The notes under the pieces are model-generated. The model saw only the letters and a list, made by a program, of their open reading frames with translations, had not been told where the DNA came from and made no database searches. This document shows, in pieces, positions 1 through 5,168 of a stretch of DNA of 5,168 nucleotides. The translations under genes and the position numbers were made by a program. The number at the start of each line of letters is the position of its first letter. Position 1 is the first letter of the stretch. Source of the stretch: Calditrichota bacterium (lineage in GTDB: Bacteria > Calditrichota > Calditrichia > RBG-13-44-9); contig JAFGSO010000202.1 of assembly GCA_016934605.1 (NCBI GenBank), positions 1 through 5,168 of the forward strand. Reading direction: 5' to 3'.

Positions 1-915
1 ACATCGGCTGCTCAATTTCTGAAAATAAGTGTCGGACCGCGGGCATCTTCGCTCGGCGGGAGCTTCACCGCAGTTTCCAATGATGCAAGTTCTCTTTTTT
101 GGAATCCCGCCGGTGCGGCCTGGATCAATAAGCGGCAATTCATGGCTTCCCATACCGAATGGTTCGCAGATATTAATCACGAATTTGCCGGACTTATTCT
201 GCCCCTGTCTTCGGCAACCGTTGTGGGCGTCAGTTTTACCTCGATGAACGCACCCGATATGGAACAGACTACCCTAGAACAGCCGGAGGGTACAGGAATA
301 TTTTTTGATGTTCAGGATATAGCCTTTGGTCTGACACTCTCCCGGCGCATGACAGAACGGTTTTCGTTCGGTGTAACGGTAAAGTATATTCAGCAAAGGT
401 TGTTTAATGAAAGCGCCAGTACTTTTGCGGTGGACCTGGGCGGGATGCTTCTTACCGGCTTCAGAGGAATGCGGCTTGGCATAATGATGAGTAATTTTGG
501 CGGTAAACTCCGACTCGATGGCCGGGATCTGATTGTACCAACCGATAGAACTGCAGCCAAAATGGAGACTGAGAGCTGGCCATTACCAATCAGTTTCAGA
601 CTGGGACTTGCACTTGATCTTATAGGCCTCCGTGAAGGAATTTTTCTCAGGGAATCCCAGCGCCTAACACTGATGGTAGATGGTTATAACGTCAATGATG
701 CTGCCGAAACCGTAAGTGTGGGTATGGAATATAGCTGGAACGAAAATTTTTTCCTGAGAGGAGGGTACCGAATCAATCACGATACGGAAGATTTCAGCAC
801 CGGTGCGGGAGTTCAGTTCCCGGTGCAGGGCTGGATGGTGCAGACTGATTATTCCCTGTCCAATATGGGTAACCTGGGATATATTCATAAAATAGGACTC
901 GGATTCCAGTTTTAG
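1..915 (+). CDS. PorV/PorQ-family outer-membrane beta-barrel protein (5' end outside window)
   Basis: The frame is open from base 1 to the TAG at 913-915, giving 304 visible residues; the start lies left of the window. Visible residues 2-14 (SAAQFLKISVGPR) and 15-40, with an LGGSFTAVSNDASSLFWNPAG motif split across 18-38, form the conserved N-terminal block of PorV/PorQ proteins, which normally follows the signal peptide directly. Probably only a signal peptide and a few residues are missing. The rest is alternating amphipathic strands with many Gly and aromatic residues, typical of a barrel, and the chain ends in Phe (GLGFQF), the usual outer-membrane insertion signal. Known members include PorV and PorQ of type IX secretion, but many FCB paralogues have no proven link to it, so no specific role is claimed. 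The ATG at 142 is internal, because the family motif lies upstream of it. Convergent with the act operon and probably unrelated in function. Confidence 0.85.
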   Translation, partial: TSAAQFLKISVGPRASSLGGSFTAVSNDASSLFWNPAGAAWINKRQFMASHTEWFADINHEFAGLILPLSSATVVGVSFTSMNAPDMEQTTLEQPEGTGIFFDVQDIAFGLTLSRRMTERFSFGVTVKYIQQRLFNESASTFAVDLGGMLLTGFRGMRLGIMMSNFGGKLRLDGRDLIVPTDRTAAKMETESWPLPISFRLGLALDLIGLREGIFLRESQRLTLMVDGYNVNDAAETVSVGMEYSWNENFFLRGGYRINHDTEDFSTGAGVQFPVQGWMVQTDYSLSNMGNLGYIHKIGLGFQF

Positions 916-945
916 GATTCATCATAACATTTCATTAAATTTAAA

Positions 946-975
946 AAAACCCGGATTTTTTAAGTTCCGGGTTTT
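946..975. terminator. Bidirectional Rho-independent terminator between convergent genes
   Basis: A perfect 10-bp stem, AAAACCCGGA (946-955) with TCCGGGTTTT (966-975), encloses a 10-nt loop. On the plus strand it lies 30 bp after the barrel gene stop and its right arm ends in TTTT. Read on the minus strand it lies 25 bp after the actF stop, and the A-run at 943-949 becomes a seven-U tail, so termination should be stronger for the act operon. The core is only six G-C or A-T pairs (CCCGGA) flanked by A-U pairs, so strength is moderate. Seen directly; function inferred from position. Confidence 0.8.
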
Positions 976-1000
976 GTGTTTATGATATGGGTCGGCATTC

Positions 1001-2038
1001 TCATTCGGAATACTTCAGAATTTCCTTGCGGCTTCGATAAAAAATAATCATGAGTACTGTCATTAAAATAAATTCAATCACCAACCACAATCCGTTCAGA
1101 GGGATTACCGGAAGAATATAAAACAGTCGTTCAATCAACAATCCACCCAGAATGGAAAAAGAAACTATCAGAACCCACACACGTGAAAACTTGGATTTTC
1201 TGCTTACCAATCCGATGAAGGGAAAAATGAAGAGGATAAAAATAACCAGGTACATCATTTCCCTGAATGGGGAGTGACTCATCCTGACTGAAAAATAATT
1301 CGTTTCCCAGGGTATATTTCCATACCAGATCACCAGGTACTGACCGTAAAACAGTCCTGCCCAGGCCAGGGCAATTCCAAACATGAACAGTGCACTGTCC
1401 CGCATCACTTTTCGAATATCCTCACTGTTATTCTTTAACAACTTGAATGCTGCAATAATGGCAGATATTGCCAGGCCTGCATAAAAGGATTCCAGAAAAA
1501 ATATTGGTCCGAACATGGTGCTGATCCAGGGATAATCCAGACTCATAATCCAGTCGTAAGCAACCAGGGACTGAGTGAGTACAAATGAAAGAATGAACAG
1601 TACTGCCAATGTACCTCTTTCGGACTTCCCCTTCAGACTGGCACGTACATAGAAATGTGCCAGTATAAAAGAGAGGAGAAGCAGGATGCTGTTTCGAAGG
1701 ATGAAGAAATTTTTGCTGAGCCATTGATGGTCTATTTCCGTCCATTTATAAATATCTATTTTAAAATAGAGAAAAATAAACAGAATGGCGATAAAGAGGA
1801 TTAGCGGATAAAAGGTCAGAAGTTCCTTTTTCATCGGTTTAATCCATTTTCCAAGGGATATCTCGGCAGCCGCCACCACTGCTACCGGTCCCTGGATCAG
1901 AGCCGACCAAAAGGCAAGCACCAGCAGCAGATTACCATTGCTTCCATCCTGCAGTACAGTTTCAATCAATACAATAAGAACTCCAATGGCAATTGCGACG
2001 ATAGTGAGCATCGCTGGCCGAAGTTGTAATGAACTCAT
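1001..2038 (-). CDS. actF: Alternative complex III membrane subunit ActF (NrfD-like, quinone-binding subunit 2 type)
   Basis: 345 residues, ending in TGA just before the shared terminator. Hydrophobicity by eye gives about ten membrane helices (near 9-28, 37-57, 76-93, 112-130, 143-162, 178-198, 215-238, 259-279, 287-309, 314-334), the number known for ActF. Family motifs are YDWIMSLDYPWISTMFG (161-177) and GQYLVIWYGNIPWET (232-246), followed by R252. ActF is the second NrfD-like subunit of ACIII, pseudo-symmetric to ActC. It carries no iron-sulfur cluster and is proposed to take part in proton translocation. The start overlaps the actD stop by four bases (ATGA) and follows a GAGGG Shine-Dalgarno. 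The protein is shorter than typical ActF (around 400 residues or more, from memory), apparently through shorter loops. The HDLGK-type segment usual before helix 7 reads MRDSALF (212-218). Last gene of the operon; no actE precedes it. Confidence 0.88.
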   Translation of the reverse strand: MSSLQLRPAMLTIVAIAIGVLIVLIETVLQDGSNGNLLLVLAFWSALIQGPVAVVAAAEISLGKWIKPMKKELLTFYPLILFIAILFIFLYFKIDIYKWTEIDHQWLSKNFFILRNSILLLLSFILAHFYVRASLKGKSERGTLAVLFILSFVLTQSLVAYDWIMSLDYPWISTMFGPIFFLESFYAGLAISAIIAAFKLLKNNSEDIRKVMRDSALFMFGIALAWAGLFYGQYLVIWYGNIPWETNYFSVRMSHSPFREMMYLVIFILFIFPFIGLVSRKSKFSRVWVLIVSFSILGGLLIERLFYILPVIPLNGLWLVIEFILMTVLMIIFYRSRKEILKYSE

Positions 2039-2472
2039 TTTTTACCCTCATTCTCAATATGAATGACAAACTGGTTACCATGCTCTTCCGGTTCAGAAAT
2101 TTTCTCCACGTTCGGGAGCCTGGACAAAAACAGATATCCGATGAAAGAAATTACCCCTCCGAACAGGATTGTCAGCTCGAAAGCGACGATGATGAACGCC
2201 GGAATGGCTACGATTGGTTTACCACCCCGGATGAGTGGCCAGTCCAGAGACGTCCAGATAGTCAGGAAAAATCCAAACAGGAGCCCTGTGAGCGCGCCAA
2301 TAAGGGTAAAGAGACGCACAGCAGAGGGTTTCACTTTCAGAATCTCTTCCGCTTCGTGAACCGGATAGGGTGTGAATATGTTTATATTCTCAGTGGAAAC
2401 TCCGCTCTTAACCAGCTCCTCCAGTTTGTGCAGAAATTTATGCTTTTCATCAAACGAAAATTTATTTTTCAT
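2035..2472 (-). CDS. actD: Alternative complex III membrane subunit ActD (DUF3341 family)
   Basis: 145 residues. The N-terminal cytoplasmic part (1-50) resembles a small alpha/beta domain and contains the family segment FTPYPVHEAEE (33-43). Two membrane helices follow, near 53-73 and 93-116, with the diagnostic loop WPLIRGGKPIVAIPAF (78-93) and FELTILFG (98-105) between and within them. A short charged tail (117-145) closes the protein. ActD is a two-helix subunit of ACIII that packs against the membrane core; it has no cofactor and its exact role is unsettled. At 145 residues it is on the short side of the family (often about 170 or more, from memory), the difference being in the tail after helix 2. 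It overlaps actC by ATGA at its start and actF by ATGA at its end, so the three are probably translated as a coupled set. Confidence 0.9.
   Translation of the reverse strand: MKNKFSFDEKHKFLHKLEELVKSGVSTENINIFTPYPVHEAEEILKVKPSAVRLFTLIGALTGLLFGFFLTIWTSLDWPLIRGGKPIVAIPAFIIVAFELTILFGGVISFIGYLFLSRLPNVEKISEPEEHGNQFVIHIENEGKK
2044..2050 (-). promoter_or_regulatory. Shine-Dalgarno and ATGA start/stop coupling for actF
   Basis: Read on the minus strand, TGAGGGT is followed by AAAAA and then ATGA, in which the actF ATG (2036-2038) and the actD TGA (2035-2037) overlap. The GAGGG lies six bases before the start inside the actD 3' end. This fixes the actF start and implies that actF translation is coupled to actD. 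Confidence 0.75.
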
Positions 2473-3785
2473 TCTGCTGCCTCCTCCTTTATCTCAGTAA
2501 TAGCCAGCACGGGCAACGCTTTTGTAAACAACAGGAAAAACATAAAAAACATGCCGAAGCTTCCCAGAGTGATGGCCACTTCCGGCCACTTTGGGACATA
2601 TACACCCCAGTTATACGGATCAAAATCTTTGGCCAGGGAGGATACAATAATAACAAATCTCTCCAGCCACATTCCCACATTTACAAATAAAGAGAGAATA
2701 AAAAGGTAGAGAATATTCCGACGGAGTTTTCTGATAAACAGGGTTAACGGCAGCAGTGAATTGCAAAACAACATCATCCAATAGAGGTAGCGGTAATCTC
2801 CTATGGCACGGTAAAGAAAATGTGCCTCCTCAAATTTATGTCCTCCATAAAAAGCCAGGGCAAATTCGACAATATAAGAATAGGTCACAATAACCGATGT
2901 GAATAGTAACACCTTGGCAATTTTGTCGAAATGATCCACCGTAATATATTTTTCCAGACGAAATATCTTCATCATGGGAATAACCAGTGTGAGCACCATG
3001 GCAGTGCCGGAAAAAATAGCACCTGCCACAAAGTATGGTGCAAAAATGGTAGTGTGCCAGCCGGGGACGATGCTCATGGCGAAATCCCAGGAAACCACCG
3101 AATGTACTGAAATAACCAGTGGTGTGGCAAATGCCGCCAGGAACATATAGAGACGTGAATAATGTTTCCATTGCCGTAGACTGCCGGTCCATCCCAGGGA
3201 TAAAATACTGTAGATTCTCTTCCGGATACCGGATGCATAGCGGCGGACGATAGCCAGATCCGGAACCATACCTACATACCAGAATATGGCACTGATGGTA
3301 AAGTAGGTACTTACCGCAAATACATCCCAGACGAGCGGAGACTGAAAATTCACCCAGAGTTGCCGCTGGTTTGGATAGGGAAAAAGCCAGTAAAACAACC
3401 AGGAACGTCCCAGATGAATCAACGGATATAGACCAGCCGTCATTACTGCAAAAACAGTCATGGCTTCGGCAGACCGGTTAAAGACGTTGCGGAATTTTGC
3501 CCGGAAGAGAAACAAAACTGCAGAAATCAATGTCCCGGAATGCGCAATACCGACCCAGAATACAAAGTCAGTAATATAAACACCCCAGCCTACCGGATTA
3601 TTGATCCCGGCAACTCCCATTCCCTTCAGCATCTGATAAACCCAGGTAGCCATCCCGATGGCAAAAAAACCGGCACAAACAAGAACCGCCAGCCAGAAAA
3701 TGGGTCTTGGATTTCGGAGGGCGTCCAGAATATCTCTTTCCAGGGATTGATTGTATTCCAGTTCTTTCATTTCTTTAGGCTTCAT
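2469..3785 (-). CDS. actC: Alternative complex III quinol-oxidising membrane subunit ActC (NrfD-like)
   Basis: 438 residues with a short cytoplasmic N-terminus (1-28) and about ten membrane helices. It is strongly conserved with ActC throughout: GINNPVGWGVYITDFVFWVG (60-79), AHSGTLISA (81-89), YPLIHLGRSWLFYWLFPYPN (120-139), SPLVWDVFAVSTY (149-161), LGWTGS (197-202), VHSVVSWDFA (227-236), GWHTTIFAPYFVAG (242-255) and VNVGMWLERFVIIV (368-381). ActC binds and oxidises quinol close to the [3Fe-4S] cluster of ActB. By motif position H124 and D154 are the likely counterparts of the His and Asp implicated at the quinone site of the Rhodothermus enzyme, and they keep the 30-residue spacing I recall for that pair. 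The start is the ATG at 3785, which has a good Shine-Dalgarno; Met6 has none at proper distance. It overlaps actB by 11 bp and actD by 4 bp. Length is close to, or slightly below, family norm. No damage seen. Confidence 0.95.
   Translation of the reverse strand: MKPKEMKELEYNQSLERDILDALRNPRPIFWLAVLVCAGFFAIGMATWVYQMLKGMGVAGINNPVGWGVYITDFVFWVGIAHSGTLISAVLFLFRAKFRNVFNRSAEAMTVFAVMTAGLYPLIHLGRSWLFYWLFPYPNQRQLWVNFQSPLVWDVFAVSTYFTISAIFWYVGMVPDLAIVRRYASGIRKRIYSILSLGWTGSLRQWKHYSRLYMFLAAFATPLVISVHSVVSWDFAMSIVPGWHTTIFAPYFVAGAIFSGTAMVLTLVIPMMKIFRLEKYITVDHFDKIAKVLLFTSVIVTYSYIVEFALAFYGGHKFEEAHFLYRAIGDYRYLYWMMLFCNSLLPLTLFIRKLRRNILYLFILSLFVNVGMWLERFVIIVSSLAKDFDPYNWGVYVPKWPEVAITLGSFGMFFMFFLLFTKALPVLAITEIKEEAAE
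2480..2490 (-). promoter_or_regulatory. Strong Shine-Dalgarno for actD
   Basis: On the minus strand AAAGGAGGAGG precedes the actD ATG (2470-2472) by about seven bases. It is a near-perfect match to the anti-SD and lies within the last codons of actC. It fixes the actD start at 2472, whose ATGA also contains the actC stop. Confidence 0.85.
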
Positions 3786-5168
3786 GTTTATTTCCCCTCT
3801 TCCGCAGATAATTCACTGCTGGCTCCGTTCCAAGTTCTGCCAGCGCCTGATATGCTCTATCTGAATGGGCAAGTTTATAAACCTTTGATTTCTCATCTTT
3901 TAAATTGCCAAAGGTAATGGCATTGGTCGGGCATGTCTGTGCACATGCCGGACTTACTTCTCCATCCTGGACAAGTCTGTTCTCGTCCCTGGCATGATCC
4001 TTTGCTGTGCGGATCCGCTGTATGCAAAAAGTACATTTTTCCATGACACCGCGGTCACGAACCGAAATATCAGGATTGTACATTTTATCGAGGGGTTCAA
4101 CCAGCCGATGATCGAACCAGTTGAATCTTCTGACTTTATAGGGGCAGTTATTGGCACAGTACCGTGTTCCCACACAACGGTTATAAACCTGAACGTTCAG
4201 TCCCTCCTGGTTATGATAGGCTGCATATACCGGGCAAACCGGTTCACAGGGAGCATTATCACAATGCTGGCAGAGCATTGGTACGAATTCGATTTTTTCA
4301 TGATCATCATAATAAGGCTGGACCCGGATCCAGGACATTTCCCGCCCGATCAGATGTTCCTCCTTTCCGACAATGGCAATATTATTTTCAACATAACAGG
4401 CTGCTGCACAGGCTCCGCAGCCGATACAACTGTCCAGATCGATGGCCATCCCCCAGCGGTAATCGATATGTTCGTGATCGGGATACCATTCGGTTATTTC
4501 CTCTCCGTGTCCGTGCCCGTGTTCATCCTCATGCGGAAGCAGACCCCTGCTCTCTTCTTCTTTGGATCCGGATAATATCGGAAGGGGGATAATTGCACCG
4601 GTTTTTTTGAGCGATGCATTGGCCAGATACCAGAACTCTTCTCCGGTTCGTGAGTCCACCGGAGTAGTCGGAACCGGTATAAGTCCCCGCTGAACCACAT
4701 AAACGTTTTCCGGCAGAAATTTCATGATTTTCACCGGCAGTCTGACAGAATAATTTCCCGCAGTCAGTTCAACTTCATCCCGATCTTTCAGAAAAAAATA
4801 TCCGGCCGTTTTTTCGGAAACAGAGAGCCATTCTCCATAGGATATCGAAGTCAGAGGATCCGGTATCTCGTTTAAAAGGTCCAGATCCCGGCTTCTTCCA
4901 TCATAAAAGCGAATCGAAGGAGCGATGCAAAGCGCTACCCCGTAGTTAAAAACAGGCTTCTGAATTTCCCGGAGGAAGGTTGAAAGTCGTGAATAATTGA
5001 TGGATAGGGAAATTACCGGAGTTGGATATTCCCGATATCCTTTCTGAAGCATTTCACTGGTCCCATCTCCCCCGTACTTTTCATTCCAGCTGTTAAAAAG
5101 AAATTCTCTGTACGATGACTTTTCACCTGAAAATTGAAGCAGAATATCTCCTTCCGACCTGGAATCAA
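3775..5168 (-). CDS. actB: Alternative complex III iron-sulfur subunit ActB (C-terminal 463 residues; 5' end outside window)
   Basis: The frame stays open from the TAA at 3775-3777 to the right edge; 38 codons precede the ATG at 5050-5052, so that Met is internal. Full ActB has about 1000 residues, so roughly half is missing here. Numbering from that Met: 1-125 is the end of the molybdopterin-oxidoreductase-like domain (FYDGR at 49-53, LLNEIPDPLTSISYGEW at 59-75, then a small beta-barrel segment), which in known ACIII holds no molybdenum cofactor. 126-200 is a linker with a His-rich stretch. 201-425 is the iron-sulfur domain with four Cys groups: C209/212/215/219, C261/264/269/273, C293/299/303 with T296 replacing the second Cys (the VGTRYCANNCPY form expected for [3Fe-4S]), and C340/343/370/374. 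This gives three [4Fe-4S] and one [3Fe-4S] cluster, the ActB complement. It passes electrons from quinol at ActC towards cytochrome c. It sits upstream of actC with an 11-bp overlap; actA would be expected further upstream. Confidence 0.95.
   Translation of the reverse strand, partial: DSRSEGDILLQFSGEKSSYREFLFNSWNEKYGGDGTSEMLQKGYREYPTPVISLSINYSRLSTFLREIQKPVFNYGVALCIAPSIRFYDGRSRDLDLLNEIPDPLTSISYGEWLSVSEKTAGYFFLKDRDEVELTAGNYSVRLPVKIMKFLPENVYVVQRGLIPVPTTPVDSRTGEEFWYLANASLKKTGAIIPLPILSGSKEEESRGLLPHEDEHGHGHGEEITEWYPDHEHIDYRWGMAIDLDSCIGCGACAAACYVENNIAIVGKEEHLIGREMSWIRVQPYYDDHEKIEFVPMLCQHCDNAPCEPVCPVYAAYHNQEGLNVQVYNRCVGTRYCANNCPYKVRRFNWFDHRLVEPLDKMYNPDISVRDRGVMEKCTFCIQRIRTAKDHARDENRLVQDGEVSPACAQTCPTNAITFGNLKDEKSKVYKLAHSDRAYQALAELGTEPAVNYLRKRGNKHEA
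3793..3800 (-). promoter_or_regulatory. Shine-Dalgarno for actC inside the actB 3' end
   Basis: On the minus strand AGAGGGGA lies with its GGGG eight bases before the actC ATG (3783-3785). It supports Met1 over Met6 (codon at 3768-3770) and makes the 11-bp overlap with actB genuine. Confidence 0.7.

Noticed and set aside
142..144. ATG as start of the barrel protein
   Set aside because: The conserved PorV/PorQ N-terminal block, including the NPAG motif, is encoded upstream at 1-120 in the same frame, so the real start is outside the window.
2029..2709. 226-codon open frame on the plus strand across actD and the end of actC
   Set aside because: It lies fully antisense to well-recognised actD/actC, has low-complexity polar sequence without a domain, and has no sensible Shine-Dalgarno or neighbouring partner. 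It is a shadow of the codon pattern.
4140..4180. Missing Cys in the third ActB cluster as a mutation
   Set aside because: Thr at position 296 within CVGTRYCANNCPY is the normal ActB form and fits the [3Fe-4S] cluster known in this subunit.
3994..4575. 193-codon open frame on the plus strand opposite the ActB iron-sulfur domain
   Set aside because: It is antisense to a region dense in conserved Cys motifs; its own product shows no family features. A second overlapping plus frame (4164-4592) has the same explanation.
5050..5052. ATG as the true start of a stand-alone iron-sulfur/ActB protein
   Set aside because: The same frame continues open for 38 codons to the window edge, with no Shine-Dalgarno before this ATG, and residues just after it already belong inside the molybdopterin-like domain. 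The gene continues off the window.
2469..5168. Identification as a polysulfide/nitrite (NrfCD, Psr), DsrMKJOP or Qrc complex
   Set aside because: Those share NrfD-like and ferredoxin subunits, but the fused molybdopterin-like/iron-sulfur ActB, the DUF3341-type ActD and a second NrfD-like subunit with ActF motifs occur together in ACIII.
1..5168. CRISPR array, tRNA or rRNA gene, insertion sequence, attachment site or cryptic defence system
   Set aside because: No direct repeats with spacers, no tRNA-like cloverleaf or rRNA sequence, no transposase or terminal inverted repeats were seen, and the sequence is almost wholly accounted for by five intact frames.

Overview
The window carries the 3' half of a respiratory operon for Alternative Complex III (ACIII, quinol:electron-acceptor oxidoreductase) on the minus strand. 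It faces, tail to tail, the 3' part of an outer-membrane beta-barrel gene of the PorV/PorQ type on the plus strand. Both gene families are common in the Bacteroidetes/FCB assemblage (Bacteroidota, Balneolota/Rhodothermota, Calditrichota, Ignavibacteria, KSB1, Marinimicrobia and relatives). The window therefore suggests a diderm, respiring FCB-group bacterium. The sequence alone does not fix the phylum.

Layout: 1-915 (+) is a PorV/PorQ-family barrel protein whose start and signal peptide lie left of the window. 916-1000 is a short convergent intergenic stretch with a near-symmetric hairpin (946-975) that can terminate both strands. From 5168 down to 1001 (-) four genes are packed without gaps: actB (3' part; end of the molybdopterin-like domain plus the iron-sulfur domain), actC (NrfD-like quinone-binding membrane subunit), actD (small two-helix membrane subunit) and actF (second NrfD-like membrane subunit). 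They overlap by 11, 4 and 4 bp, each internal start has a good Shine-Dalgarno sequence, and the unit ends in the shared terminator. No reading frame is broken.

How they work together: in characterised ACIII, ActC oxidises quinol next to the [3Fe-4S] cluster of ActB. Electrons run through the ActB clusters to cytochrome c subunits (pentaheme ActA, monoheme ActE) and on to an oxidase, while ActC and ActF are thought to couple this to proton movement. ActA would be expected upstream of actB, outside the window.

The main oddity is gene content. The actE gene (monoheme cytochrome c) that sits between actD and actF in the Rhodothermus-type order actABCDEF is absent; actD and actF share an ATGA start/stop. 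The operon also ends without terminal oxidase genes, no protein in the window has a CxxCH haem-c motif, and ActF and ActB have divergent stretches. This looks like a compact variant of a known complex rather than an undescribed system.
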